DNA of 64,000 nt, taken from NCBI GenBank assembly GCA_014650475.1, contig BMVA01000001.1, forward strand, positions 372,001 through 436,000. Reading direction: 5' to 3'. The notes beneath the pieces are model-generated. The model was given only the letters and a program-made list of their open reading frames with translations, did no database searches and was not told the DNA's origin. Both the position numbers and the translations under genes were made by a program. Below are positions 9,208 through 17,450 of the stretch, in pieces; within the stretch, counting starts at the first letter, position 1; the number at the start of each line of letters is the position of its first letter. This DNA is from Streptomyces albogriseolus. GTDB lineage: Bacteria > Actinomycetota > Actinomycetes > Streptomycetales > Streptomycetaceae.

Positions 9208-10176
9208 TCAGTGACCCGCGATCGGGTGCGGGGCGTACGGCTCGCCGAGTTCGTCGAGTTCCTTGTCCGTCAGGGTGAGGTCGAGCGCGGCCACCGCGTC
9301 CTCGATGTGGGCCGGTTTCGCCGCGCCGACGACGGGGGCGGTGACCGTGTCCTGGTGGAGGAGCCAGGCAAGGGCGACCTGGGCGCGGGGGACGCCGCGT
9401 GCCTCGGCGACCCGGGCGACCGCCTCGACGATCGCGCGGTCCCCCTCCTGGTAGAGGGTGCTGCCGAACCGGTCGGCGGCGCTGCGCTCCGTCGTGACGT
9501 TCCAGTCGCGGGTGAGCCGGCCGCGGGCGAGCGGGCTCCACGGCAGCACGCCGACGCCCTGGTCGGCGCAGAGCGGCAGCATCTCCCGCTCCTCCTCGCG
9601 GTAGAGCAGGTTGTAGTGGTTCTGCATGGACACGAACGTGGTCCAGCCGTGCAGCTTCGCGGTGTACTGCGCCTTGGAGAACTGCCAGGCGTACATCGAA
9701 CTGGCCCCGAGGTAGCGGACCTTGCCCGCCTTGACGACGTCGTGCAGCGCCTCCATCGTCTCCTCGACCGGCGTGTGCGGGTCCCAGCGGTGGATCTGGT
9801 AGAGGTCGACGTAGTCGGTGCCGAGACGGCGCAGACTGTGGTCCAGCTCGGTCATGATCGCCTTGCGGGAGAGCCCCGCGCCGTTGGGTCCTGGCCGCAT
9901 CCGGCCGTGCACCTTGGTGGCGAGGACGACGTCGTCGCGGCGGGCGAAGTCGCGCAGCGCCCGGCCGACGATCTCCTCGCTGGTGCCGTCCGAGTACACG
10001 TTGGCGGTGTCGAAGAAGGTGATCCCCGCTTCCAGCGCCTGCCGGATCAGCGGCCGGGACGCCTCCTCGTCGAGGGTCCACCCGTGGCTGCCGCGGCCGG
10101 GGTCGCCGTAGGTCATGCAGCCCAGGCAGACGCGCGAGACCTCAAGACCCGTCGAACCGAGCTTCACGTACTGCAT
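9208..10176 (-). CDS. Aldo/keto reductase
   Basis: 322-aa TIM-barrel NADPH-dependent oxidoreductase. The catalytic tetrad is visible: Asp and Tyr in FDTANVYSDG (about 50-60), Lys in LATKVHGR (about 80), His in YQIHRWD (about 118-124). The C-terminal cofactor segment has APVVGAAKPAHIEDA. The sequence is closest to the plant auxin-induced/YajO-like group of reductases that act on aldehydes and ketones. The substrate is unknown. The ATG at 10176 has GGAGC 8 nt upstream. It is transcribed alone, downstream of the flavoprotein gene on the same strand but separated by a hairpin. Confidence 0.88.
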   Translation of the reverse strand: MQYVKLGSTGLEVSRVCLGCMTYGDPGRGSHGWTLDEEASRPLIRQALEAGITFFDTANVYSDGTSEEIVGRALRDFARRDDVVLATKVHGRMRPGPNGAGLSRKAIMTELDHSLRRLGTDYVDLYQIHRWDPHTPVEETMEALHDVVKAGKVRYLGASSMYAWQFSKAQYTAKLHGWTTFVSMQNHYNLLYREEEREMLPLCADQGVGVLPWSPLARGRLTRDWNVTTERSAADRFGSTLYQEGDRAIVEAVARVAEARGVPRAQVALAWLLHQDTVTAPVVGAAKPAHIEDAVAALDLTLTDKELDELGEPYAPHPIAGH

Positions 10177-10242
10177 CGTTGCTGCTCCTGCCGTCGGGAA
10201 CGGTTGCTGTCGCAGGAGCGAGCGTACGTGTTCGCGCGTACT

Positions 10243-10270
10243 CGAAGCGGGGTGCCGCTCAGCCGCTTCG
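10243..10270. terminator. Hairpin overlapping the flavoprotein stop codon
   Basis: CGAAGCGG / CCGCTTCG inverted repeat with a 12-nt loop. The right arm covers the last sense codons of the minus-strand flavoprotein gene. It could terminate that transcript before the aldo/keto reductase gene. Confidence 0.45.
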
Positions 10271-10783
10271 CAGCAGGTCCAGGGCCCGCTCCCAGCCGAA
10301 CTCCCGCCGCCCGCCGTCCACTTCGTCCTGCCCCGCGTACGGGTCGCCGAAGCGGACGCCCATGCCGCGCAGCCGGGCGACGGCGTCCCGGTAGGCGGGG
10401 TGGGCGGCCAGCGCGTCGGCGACGCAGGGCAGGACGGCGATCGGCACGCCGAGCCCGGCCGCCTCGCACAGGGTGCCGACGGCGAGGGTGTCGGCGATGC
10501 CGGCCGCCCACTTGTTGACGGTGTTGAAGGTGGCCGGGGCGACCACCACGGCGTCGGGCGCCGGGAAGGGGCGCGGGTCGCCGGGGCGGCGCCAGGCGGA
10601 GCGGATCGGGCGGCCGGTCCCCGTCTCGACGGCGGCGGCGTCGAAGAAGCCGTTCATCGCCGTCGGGGTGGCGATGACGCCGACCTCCCAGTCCCGCTCC
10701 TGGGCCGCGGTGATCAGCTTGCTGACGTCCGCGGCGACTCCGGCGGCGCAGACGACGACGTAGAGGAAGGGCTTGTCGGTCAC
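10259..10783 (-). CDS. Flavoprotein (HFCD/CoaC-like family)
   Basis: 174-aa single-domain protein of the homo-oligomeric flavin-containing Cys-decarboxylase fold. Recognisable features are the N-terminal strand and loop YVVVCAAGVAADVSKL, the FMN-phosphate region around TPTAMNGFF (about 40-48), and the PDAVVVAPATFNTVNKWAAG segment (about 78-97), which is the family hallmark. It lacks the CoaB half and the exact CoaC catalytic Cys region, so pantothenate metabolism is not implied. The start is GTG at 10783. The role is unknown. The gene is conserved as a stand-alone flavoprotein in Streptomyces. Confidence 0.8.
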   Translation of the reverse strand: MTDKPFLYVVVCAAGVAADVSKLITAAQERDWEVGVIATPTAMNGFFDAAAVETGTGRPIRSAWRRPGDPRPFPAPDAVVVAPATFNTVNKWAAGIADTLAVGTLCEAAGLGVPIAVLPCVADALAAHPAYRDAVARLRGMGVRFGDPYAGQDEVDGGRREFGWERALDLLRSG

Positions 10784-10948
10784 CCCGGCACCCTAGCCAC
10801 GCAAAACCGTTTGCCGGTACCGGGCGGCGGGACCGAGGATCCTGCCCATGTCCACGCACATGGTCCCGCTGCCGCCGTCCGCCCTCGCCGTCGTCGCGGG
10901 CCGACAGCGGCAGTCCGGCGCCCGGGAAGGCACGACTCCCCCGCGTCC

Positions 10949-11581
10949 GTGACCGCCGCGCTGCTCGCGGGACTGCTGGCCGGGTACGGCATCGCGGTCC
11001 CGGTGGGCGCCGTCGGCGCCTGCCTCGTCCCCCTCGCCGCCCGTACGACCCTGCGCACCGGGGTGTGTGCGGCCCTCGGCGTCGCCACGGCCGACGGTCT
11101 GTACGCGCTCGCCGCGGTCCTCGGCGGTTCCGCGCTCGCGTCGGCGCTGCGCCCCGTCCTGGGCCCGCTGCGCTGGGTGTGCGTCCTCGTCCTGGCCGCG
11201 CTGGCGGCGTGGGGCGCGGCCGGCGCGGTACGGGAGTACCGCGGTCGGCGGCTCGCCGCCCCCGCCGCGTCCGCGCCTCCGGGCGCCCTGCGGGCGTATC
11301 TGGCGCTGCTTGGCCTCACCCTGCTCAACCCGACCACGGTGATCTACTTCGCGGCGCTGGTGCTCGGCTCGCAGGGCGGTTCGGCGGCCGGGGCGGCGGA
11401 GCGGTCCGTGTTCGTGACGGCGGCCTTCGCGGCCTCGGCGAGCTGGCAGGTCCTCCTGGCCGCCGGCGGCGCCCTGCTGGGCCGTGCGCTGACCGGTCAC
11501 CGGGGCCGGCTGGCGACGGCCCTGGTGGCGAGCGGGGTGATGACGGCACTCGCGCTGCGGATGGCGTTGACGCCGGACTGA
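10949..11581 (+). CDS. LysE/RhtB-family exporter
   Basis: 210-aa polytopic membrane protein with about six hydrophobic segments. The N-terminal helix AGLLAGYGIAVPVGAVGACL holds the usual Gly/Pro motif of LysE-type amino-acid exporters. A conserved TLLNPTTVIYFAAL segment lies in the second half (about residues 120-135). It probably expels an amino acid or related metabolite; the substrate cannot be predicted. I chose GTG 10949 because the first membrane helix then begins at once; the ribosome binding site is weak. The gene is divergent from the flavoprotein gene and precedes a long non-coding repeat region. Confidence 0.82.
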   Translation: MTAALLAGLLAGYGIAVPVGAVGACLVPLAARTTLRTGVCAALGVATADGLYALAAVLGGSALASALRPVLGPLRWVCVLVLAALAAWGAAGAVREYRGRRLAAPAASAPPGALRAYLALLGLTLLNPTTVIYFAALVLGSQGGSAAGAAERSVFVTAAFAASASWQVLLAAGGALLGRALTGHRGRLATALVASGVMTALALRMALTPD

Positions 11582-12523
11582 GGGACCCCGCCGCCCGGGG
11601 GCGAGCGGCGGGCACGGGTCCGAGTCCCGGTGCTCGGCACGCCGACCGGATCGCCGCGACCCGGTAGCGCCGCTCAGCGCGAGCGGCCGCCCTCTGTGCT
11701 GGGCTCGGGGCAGAGCCAGGAGCGGCATGCAGCGGGCACAGGACGCCGGCCCCCGTGCCCGCCGCGTCGCCCGGGTCGTCGTGAGCGGCCCGCGATCCGG
11801 CAGCACCGCTCAGCGCGAACGGCCCTCTGCGCTGGGCTCGCGCGGAGCAGGAGCGGTATGCAGCGGGCACAGGACGCCGGCCCCCGTACCCGCCGCGTCG
11901 CCCGGGTCGTCGTGAGCGGCCCGCGATCCGGCAGCGCCGCTCAGCGCGAGCGGCCCTCTGGGCTGGGCTCGGGCGGAGCAGGAGCGGTGTGCGGCGGGCA
12001 CGCGGCGGGCACGGGACCACGGGATGCCGGTCCCCCGTGCCCGCCGCGTCGCCCGGGTCGTCGTGAGCGGCCCGCGATCCGGTACCGCCGCTCGGCGCGG
12101 GCGGCCCGCGTGCTGGGCCTGGGCGGACCGGAACCGGTGGTCGGCACAGGACCGATGCCGGTGCGCGGACCGCGATCAGCGCCCGGCCGTGCCGGAAGCG
12201 ACGTCCGGCGCACCGGCGCTCGGTGCGGGCGGAGCCGCCGGGCCGGGCGGTTCCGGGGCCGGTGCTGTCACGGTCCGGCCTCCCGGGGTCGGTCACGCCC
12301 TTGCCCCGCCGAGAGGGGCTGCAGGACGCGGACGGGCGTGCGTCCGGGGAAACCGCTCGCGACTCGCCCGCCCGTCCTGGCCGCACGGCGGGGGTCGGAC
12401 GGTGTTTGCTGGGCACTGGTCCTCCACGGCCGGGACACGCCCGGCCCGGACGACGTCCGGGTGCGGCGGGCGTGGAGCGATGATCGACTCGGCCGTACGA
12501 CGCGAGAAGATGGGACGGATGCC
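11582..12523. other. Long non-coding interval with a tandem repeat array
   Basis: 942 bp between the LysE exporter and the nitroreductase gene. The first 580 bp are the repeat array described separately plus a partial leading copy (11600-11657). The remainder (12166-12523) shows no gene, no clear promoter and only a weak further echo of the repeat. Open frames cross it on both strands, but they owe their length to high GC, change frame between repeat copies, and lack recognisable homology. Confidence 0.7.
11658..12165. repeat. Imperfect tandem repeat array, units of 136, 131 and 151 bp plus a decayed fourth
   Basis: Copies begin with GAYCCGGYAGC at 11658, 11794, 11925 and 12076. The first three share near-identical blocks: CCGCTCAGCGCGARCGGCC, a GCGGGCAC-containing middle, and the block CCGCGTCGCCCGGGTCGTCG. 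The third has a roughly 20-bp internal insertion (a repeated GGCGGGCAC). The fourth keeps only its first 50-60 bp well. Unit lengths are not multiples of three, so this is not a repeated protein. Each junction holds TGAGCGG and CCGCTCA facing each other across 17 nt (for example 11782-11788 and 11806-11812), giving a potential hairpin per unit. Confidence 0.85.
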
Positions 12524-12967
12524 ATGCCTCTCGAAGGCGAGTACGAGCCCAGCCCGACGGCCTGGGTCAGGGAACAGGTGGACCTGATCGAGCGGTCCGG
12601 CGGTACGAAGGGGACGACGCTGCAGGGAAAGCCGGTCGTCCTGCTCACCAGCCGGGGCGCGAAGAGCGGCAAGCTGCGCAAGACCCCGGTGATGCGGGTG
12701 GAGCACGAGGGCCGGTACGCGGTGGTCGCCTCGCTGGGCGGCGCGCCCCAGCACCCGGTCTGGTACCACAACCTGAAGGCCCATCCGCAGGTCGAGCTCC
12801 AGGACGGCCCCGCCAAGTGGGACATGACGGCCCGTGAGGTCACCGGTGAGGAGAAGGCCGAGTGGTGGAAGCGCGCGGTCGAGGCCTTCCCGCAGTACGA
12901 GGAGTACCAGAAGAAGACCAGCCGGGAGATCCCGGTCCTCGTGCTGGAGCGGTCCGGCCAGGTCTGA
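12524..12967 (+). CDS. F420-dependent nitroreductase family protein (Ddn-like)
   Basis: 147-aa protein of the deazaflavin-dependent nitroreductase family, with a split beta-barrel fold. Typical sequence features are [25 protein letters not shown] (residues about 37-60; the GAKSGK(L/R)RK phosphate-binding part is diagnostic) and the [17 protein letters not shown] segment (about 85-102). Family members use F420H2 to reduce quinones or activated alkenes, and this one may protect against oxidative stress. The ATG at 12524 follows GGGACGG. The frame is open far upstream through the repeat region, but family similarity starts only at [10 protein letters not shown]. Confidence 0.88.
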   Translation: MPLEGEYEPSPTAWVREQVDLIERSGGTKGTTLQGKPVVLLTSRGAKSGKLRKTPVMRVEHEGRYAVVASLGGAPQHPVWYHNLKAHPQVELQDGPAKWDMTAREVTGEEKAEWWKRAVEAFPQYEEYQKKTSREIPVLVLERSGQV

Positions 12968-12981
12968 CGGGGCCGGCGCGG

Positions 12982-13006
12982 CGGTCCGGGAGGAATTCCC
13001 GGACCG
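12982..13006. terminator. Hairpin terminator after the nitroreductase gene
   Basis: CGGTCCGGGA / TCCCGGACCG, a 10-bp perfect stem with loop GGAAT, 14 nt past the nitroreductase stop. Confidence 0.7.
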
Positions 13007-13043
13007 GTCGCGCATGAAGCCCGGGCCGCCGGGCAGACGAGCG

Positions 13044-13991
13044 TCAGGCCCCGCCGCGTTCCCCCGTCGCGGCGGGGCCCTCCCATGCCTCCGCCGCGCC
13101 GCGCTCGGTGACGTCCAGGAAGACCTGGGCCGCCTCGGGGACCACCCGGACGATGGACCGCTTGATGCGCACGGCGACCTGTTCCACCCGCTCGCTGTCC
13201 AGTCCCGGCACCAGATCGACGCGGGCGGCCACCAGGGCGGTGTCGAGCCCGGTCTTCATGGTGAACAGCGCCTCCACGCTGTCGATCTCGGGCTGGGCGC
13301 GCAGCAGTTCCCGGATCCGGTCGCTCGCCCGCGGGTCGGCGGCCTCGCCGATGAGCTGGTCCCGGGCCTCGCGGCCGAGCCGGTAGGCGACGTATCCCAG
13401 CAGCAGCCCGATGGCGAGCGAGGCGGACGCCTCCCACACCACCTGCCCGGTGACCATGTGCAGCGCCATGCCGGCCATGGCGAGGACGACGCCGACGACC
13501 GCGGTGCCGTCCTCGGCGATCACCGTGCGCAGCGCCGGATCGCCCATTCCGCCGCCCTGGCGGCGCACCTGGTAGAGGGCGCGCAGCAGCGAGCCGCCCT
13601 CGGCGAGGAGGGCCACGCCGAGCACGACGAGCCCGGCGACGTACCCGCTCAGGTGCTCCTCTCCCCCGTTCCGCAGGGCGTCGATCCCCTGGTAGAAGGA
13701 GAAGCAGCCGCCCATCACGAAGATGCCGACGGCCGCGAGCAGCGACCAGAAGAACCGTTCCTTGCCGTAGCCGAAGGGGTGGCGGCGGTCGGCCGGGCGG
13801 CGGCTGCGGCGCAGGGCGGCGAGCAGGAAGATCTCGTTCAGGCTGTCCGCCACCGAGTGCGCCGCCTCCGACAGCAGCGCGGGGGAGGACGCGACCAGGC
13901 CGCCGATGGCCTTGGCGGCGGCGATCACGAGGTTGGCCGCGAGCGCCACCAGGACGGTGAGCCGTGTTCTGCGATCCGATCGTGTAGTCAC
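13044..13991 (-). CDS. Cation diffusion facilitator family transporter
   Basis: 315-aa membrane protein with six predicted transmembrane helices and a C-terminal cytoplasmic ferredoxin-like domain. The metal-site motif HSVAD in helix II (residues about 43-47, SEAAHSVADSLNE) and the Asp in EDGTAVVG of helix V are present, as in proton-coupled Zn/Fe/Mn/Cd exporters. The C-terminal part (about 210-300) contains the regulatory domain segment SVEALFTMKTG. The metal is not predictable. The start is GTG 13991 without a strong ribosome binding site. Its last codons form a 12-bp GC hairpin (13047-13079). It is divergent from the GST-like gene. Confidence 0.87.
   Translation of the reverse strand: MTTRSDRRTRLTVLVALAANLVIAAAKAIGGLVASSPALLSEAAHSVADSLNEIFLLAALRRSRRPADRRHPFGYGKERFFWSLLAAVGIFVMGGCFSFYQGIDALRNGGEEHLSGYVAGLVVLGVALLAEGGSLLRALYQVRRQGGGMGDPALRTVIAEDGTAVVGVVLAMAGMALHMVTGQVVWEASASLAIGLLLGYVAYRLGREARDQLIGEAADPRASDRIRELLRAQPEIDSVEALFTMKTGLDTALVAARVDLVPGLDSERVEQVAVRIKRSIVRVVPEAAQVFLDVTERGAAEAWEGPAATGERGGA
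13047..13079. terminator. Hairpin within the 3' end of the CDF gene
   Basis: GGCCCCGCCGCG / CGCGGCGGGGCC, a 12-bp perfect stem with a 9-nt loop that encodes the last residues of the CDF transporter. It could act as a terminator for either convergent gene. Confidence 0.4.
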
Positions 13992-14096
13992 GACGGGCGA
14001 TTGCCCCGGTCGGCGCAGCTCATACCGTGCGGTCGGGGGAAAACGGGGAACGCGGTGACAGGGACGACCTGGTACCGACGACAGAGGGAGACCACC

Positions 14097-15125
14097 ATGG
14101 GCGGCCGCGACGACGGGGGCGGCGGCAACCGTGCGTACGGCAGGAAGGCGTTCAAACGGTCCCGGGCGCACTTCCAGGACCGGATCACCGCGGACGGGCG
14201 GGACGGCTGGCCGGTGGAGGCCGGGCGTTACCGGCTGGTGGTGAGCCGCGCCTGCCCCTGGGCGAGCCGGGCGCTGGTGTCGCGGCGGCTGCTGGGGCTG
14301 GAGGACGCGGTGTCCCTGGCCGTCGCGGACCCGGTCCAGGACGACCGGAGCTGGCGCTTCACCCTGGACCCGGACGGCCGGGACCCGGTGCTCGGCATCC
14401 GCTACCTCAGCGAGGCGTACGACCGGCGGGAGACGGATTATCCGGGCGGGGTGAGCGTGCCGGCCGTCGTGGACGTGCCCAGCGGGAAGCTGGTCACCAA
14501 CGACTACCAGCAGATCACCCTGGACTTCGCCACCGAGTGGACGGCCCTGCACCGCGAGGGGGCGCCCGACCTGTACCCCGAGAAGCGGCGCGACGAGATC
14601 GACGCGGTGATGGACGACGTCTTCCGGGACGTCAACAACGGTGTGTACCGGGCGGGTTTCGCCACCGGGCAGGAGGAGTACGAGGCCGCCTGCACACGGC
14701 TGTTCCGCCGGCTGGAGTCGCTGGAGCAGCGGCTGGAGCGGCAGCGGTACCTGGTCGGGGACACCGTCACCGAGGCGGACATCCGGCTGTTCACCACGCT
14801 GGTGCGGTTCGACCCGGTCTACCACGGCCACTTCAAGTGCAACCTGTGGAAGCTGACGGAGAGCCGGGTGCTGTGGGCGTACGCCCGCGACCTGTACCAG
14901 ACGCCGGGGTTCGGCGACACGGTCGACTTCGACCACATCAAGCGGCACTACTACCAGGTGCACACCGGCATCAACCCGTCCGGCATCGTCCCCCTCGGGC
15001 CCGGCCTGGCCGGCTGGACGACTCCTCACCACCGCGAGGAGCTGGGCGGCCGGCCGTTCGGTGACGGATCCCCGCCCGGTCCGGTGCCGCCCGGGGAGGA
15101 GGTCCCCGCGCGGGGCCGCCCCTGA
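14097..15125 (+). CDS. Glutathionyl-hydroquinone reductase-like GST (ECM4/YqjG family)
   Basis: 342-aa omega-like glutathione transferase family protein. The N-terminal thioredoxin-like half has the catalytic Cys in SRACPWASR (about residue 52), and the PAVVD strand followed by TNDYQQI (about 120-142) is typical of the ECM4/YqjG xenobiotic reductase group. The helical C-terminal half carries GDTVTEADIRLFTTLVRFD (about 220-240). In other bacteria these enzymes remove glutathione from hydroquinones. Streptomyces make mycothiol rather than glutathione, so the thiol partner here is an open question. ATG 14097 lies 6 nt after GAGGGAG. An extra Pro/Gly-rich tail follows residue 310. Confidence 0.86.
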   Translation: MGGRDDGGGGNRAYGRKAFKRSRAHFQDRITADGRDGWPVEAGRYRLVVSRACPWASRALVSRRLLGLEDAVSLAVADPVQDDRSWRFTLDPDGRDPVLGIRYLSEAYDRRETDYPGGVSVPAVVDVPSGKLVTNDYQQITLDFATEWTALHREGAPDLYPEKRRDEIDAVMDDVFRDVNNGVYRAGFATGQEEYEAACTRLFRRLESLEQRLERQRYLVGDTVTEADIRLFTTLVRFDPVYHGHFKCNLWKLTESRVLWAYARDLYQTPGFGDTVDFDHIKRHYYQVHTGINPSGIVPLGPGLAGWTTPHHREELGGRPFGDGSPPGPVPPGEEVPARGRP

Positions 15126-15193
15126 CCGGCCTCCGGCCCGACCGGCCATCCCTGACGACGCAATCGATACGCAGCCGATCTAGGAGAAGCGAC

Positions 15194-15505
15194 GTGGCGA
15201 AGAAGAGCAAGAAGGCGAAGAAGAAGCTGCCCCTGGCGTACAAGCCGATCGGCTTCGCGCTGGGCTGGACCAGCGGCACCGTGGCGGGCATGGCCTTCCA
15301 GAAGACCTGGAAGGTGATCAGGAAGGAGGACAACGCGCCGGACGCGCTGGACCGCGACCGCGGCTGGGGCGAGATTCTGCTGGCCGCCGCGATCCAGGGC
15401 GCGATCTTCGCGGTGGTGCGCAGTGCGGTGGACCGTGCCGGTGCGAAGGCGATCGAACGGTCCACGGGGACGTGGCCCGTTCCCGATCAGGGGGGCCGGG
15501 ACTGA
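15194..15505 (+). CDS. DUF4235 domain-containing small membrane protein
   Basis: 103-aa protein. A very basic N-terminus (KKSKKAKKKLP) is followed by a weakly hydrophobic segment GFALGWTSGTVAGMAFQKTW and a second, LLAAAIQGAIFAVVRSAVDRAG. This is the DUF4235 pattern, common in actinobacteria and of unknown function. GTG 15194 follows AGGAGAAG. It lies alone between the GST-like gene and a terminator shared with the VOC gene. Confidence 0.8.
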   Translation: MAKKSKKAKKKLPLAYKPIGFALGWTSGTVAGMAFQKTWKVIRKEDNAPDALDRDRGWGEILLAAAIQGAIFAVVRSAVDRAGAKAIERSTGTWPVPDQGGRD

Positions 15506-15548
15506 CCCGGAGCCGTCACGGGGCCTGAGCCCCGGACCCGCACCTCGA

Positions 15549-15586
15549 ACGCCGGAGGGGCTGACGTCGGTCGGCCCCTCCGGCGT
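15549..15586. terminator. Bidirectional terminator
   Basis: A 13-bp perfect stem (ACGCCGGAGGGGC / GCCCCTCCGGCGT) with a 12-nt loop. It lies between the convergent DUF4235 and VOC genes. Confidence 0.78.
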
Positions 15587-15588
15587 GT

Positions 15589-15981
15589 TCACCCCTGCTT
15601 GGGCGCCGTCGGCACACCCCTGCGCACCGTGAAGGAGTGTCCCGCCGGGTCGGCGTACCCCCGTTCCTCGGCGGCGCCGGACGAGTCCCCGCTCTCCGTC
15701 GGGCGGCCGCCCAGGCTCACGATCCTCCGCTCCACCCCGTCCAGGTCCTCCGCCACGAACTCCAGGTGCGCCTGGAGGGAGTTCTCCGGGCGCGGCCAGC
15801 TCGGCGCGGTCGCGTTCACGTCGCGGCGCAGCGCCAGGCGGAAGCCGTCGGCGGCGCGGATCTCCACCCGGTTGGCGCTCGCGTCGACGTGCTCCGCCTC
15901 CAGCAACTCCTTGTAGAACTCGGCGAGTTTCTCGGGTTCGGCGCAGTCAAGCACCACCACGCCCGTGGTCACCAGTGCCAT
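15589..15981 (-). CDS. VOC family (glyoxalase/bleomycin-resistance fold) protein
   Basis: 130-aa protein with paired beta-alpha-beta-beta-beta modules. VVLDCAEPEKLAEFYKELL at residues 8-26 and HLEFVAEDLDGVERRIVSLG at about 72-91 are the two module signatures, and the C-terminal YADPAGHSFTVRR closes the fold. Members bind a metal and act as dioxygenases, lyases or antibiotic-binding proteins. The substrate is not predictable. ATG 15981 has GGAGGAGAC just upstream. Confidence 0.82.
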   Translation of the reverse strand: MALVTTGVVVLDCAEPEKLAEFYKELLEAEHVDASANRVEIRAADGFRLALRRDVNATAPSWPRPENSLQAHLEFVAEDLDGVERRIVSLGGRPTESGDSSGAAEERGYADPAGHSFTVRRGVPTAPKQG

Positions 15982-16216
15982 GTCTCCTCCGCGGCGTCGG
16001 ATGCGGGGCGGTCCGGCCCCGTCTGAGTGACGCCTGTCCGCGCTCCCCGCTTTCAGTCATCGATCAAAGTGGCGAAAAACTCGGTCGCAAGACGAAGACA
16101 TATGTCATTCGAACATGCTCAAATGCAGTCGTCCGCAAGTAACTCGCGTGCCGGGGACCGGTGTTGGGGCCGGAGGCGCTCCCCGGAGCACCCGGCAGGC
16201 TGGAGGCGATGGCGTC

Positions 16217-16591
16217 GTGCGGTACGAACCCCCGCCGCTGACGCGGCATCTGCGCGTGCGCCGCGACCGGGGCCACACCGTGCTGGAGTTCCACGGTGAG
16301 ATCGACATCGCGGCCGCCGTGGAGATCGTGCCGCACCTGGACCTGGCGACCGCCGAGCCGGACGCCCGCGTCGTCATCGACCTGACCCGCGTCGAGTTCT
16401 TCGACCTCTCCGGGCTGCGTCTGCTCCACCGGGCCCGGCACCGCCTCGCCGACGGGCGGCTGCAGCTGGTCTGCGTCCATCCGCTGACCCTGCGGATGCT
16501 GCGGCTCACCGGCCTGACCCGTCTGCTGCCGCCGTGGCCCACCCTGGACGCGGCGCTGACCGCGCCCGAGTCGAGGTCCGGGCCGGTGTAG
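16217..16591 (+). CDS. STAS domain anti-anti-sigma factor
   Basis: 124-aa STAS domain. The phosphorylatable region VVIDLTRVEFFDLSGLRLLHR (about 51-71) has Ser in the position that partner kinases of the RsbW type modify in SpoIIAA/RsbV proteins. It would bind an anti-sigma factor and release a stress sigma factor, under control of SpoIIE-type phosphatases such as the one at 6775-9153, though pairing between them is only a guess. I chose GTG 16217 because GGAGG lies 10 nt upstream and family similarity starts here; a longer frame from 16115 adds a non-homologous basic segment. Confidence 0.8.
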   Translation: MRYEPPPLTRHLRVRRDRGHTVLEFHGEIDIAAAVEIVPHLDLATAEPDARVVIDLTRVEFFDLSGLRLLHRARHRLADGRLQLVCVHPLTLRMLRLTGLTRLLPPWPTLDAALTAPESRSGPV

Positions 16592-16717
16592 CCCCTCCGC
16601 GGGTCCGCCCGCCCGTGCGCCCCCTCCGTGCCCCCGGTGCGGGCGCCCTTCCCCCAACTGCCCTGTCTGTTCCGTGAGATGACGGGAATGCGGACGGGAG
16701 GAAGGAGGGCTGCCGCC

Positions 16718-17380
16718 ATGACGACTCCGGTGAAGCGACCGTCCGCGCGCGTGCCCGGCTGGGTGAAGGCGCTGGGCGCGACGGTGGTGGTGCTGGCCGT
16801 GCTGTTCGCCGGGATCCGGCTGAGCGTACTGCCGGGCCTGAAGGACCTGTTCGGCACGGAGACCCGAGACCGCTCGGGGCCCGCGCTGCTGGAGTCCATC
16901 CAGGACATCAGCCGCTACGACGCCGCCTCGGGCAACTTCCAGGTGGTGGTGGACCTGGAGAAGGACACCAAATTCCTGCCGGACGCGGTCCGCGGCAGCC
17001 GCACCCTGTACGTGGGCGCGGGCACCGTGGACGCGTACGTGGACCTCGGCGGGCTGAAGGAGGGCGACGTCCGGACGGACGAGGAGCGCACCTCCGCCGT
17101 CCTGCGGCTGCCCCGCGCCCGTCTCGGCACCCCGGCGCTGGACGTGGACCGCTCCTACGCCGTCTCCAAGCAGCGCGGCCTGCTCGACCGCCTCGGTGAT
17201 CTTTTCTCGGACAACCCCAACAGCGAACAGGCCGTGCAGAAGCTCGCCGTGCGGCACATCCGGGAGGCAGCCGAGGAGAGCGGGCTGACCGCCCGCGCGG
17301 AGGCCAACACCCGGGAGATGCTCCAGGGCCTGCTGCGCTCCCTGGGGTTCGAACGGGTACGGATCACCTTCGCCGGCTGA
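16718..17380 (+). CDS. DUF4230 family membrane-anchored protein
   Basis: 220-aa protein. A short cytoplasmic N-terminus is followed by one transmembrane helix (about 15-37, VKALGATVVVLAVLFAGI), then an extracytoplasmic alpha/beta domain with LLESIQDISRYDAASGNFQVVVDL (about 56-80). This matches the DUF4230 pattern. The function is unknown. A very strong GGAGGAAGGAGG sequence lies upstream of ATG 16718. It is 70 bp upstream of the VanZ-like gene, and the two may be co-transcribed. Confidence 0.78.
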   Translation: MTTPVKRPSARVPGWVKALGATVVVLAVLFAGIRLSVLPGLKDLFGTETRDRSGPALLESIQDISRYDAASGNFQVVVDLEKDTKFLPDAVRGSRTLYVGAGTVDAYVDLGGLKEGDVRTDEERTSAVLRLPRARLGTPALDVDRSYAVSKQRGLLDRLGDLFSDNPNSEQAVQKLAVRHIREAAEESGLTARAEANTREMLQGLLRSLGFERVRITFAG

Positions 17381-17450
17381 CCGGACTGTCCGGTCCGGCC
17401 GGGGGTAACCGCCGTAACACTCAAGGACGTTGACGACTGGAGGACTCCCG

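Noticed and set aside
4347-9278. A plus-strand open frame of more than 1600 codons covering the antisense of the cellulase and part of the SpoIIE gene
   Set aside because: It is an antisense and out-of-frame shadow produced by high GC. It has Arg/Gly/Val-rich composition, no domain, and conflicts with two well-supported genes.
11658-12165. CRISPR array
   Set aside because: Units are 131-151 bp and contiguous, without short repeats separated by unique spacers, and no cas genes are present.
11630-12523. An open frame through the tandem repeats that joins the nitroreductase frame
   Set aside because: The repeat copies are read in different frames, the composition is Arg/Pro/Gly-rich, and nitroreductase family similarity starts only at the ATG at 12524, which has its own ribosome binding site.
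16055-16135. A LexA/SOS box around CGAACATG upstream of the STAS gene
   Set aside because: Only one half-site (CGAAC) is present; the second half does not match within the usual spacing.
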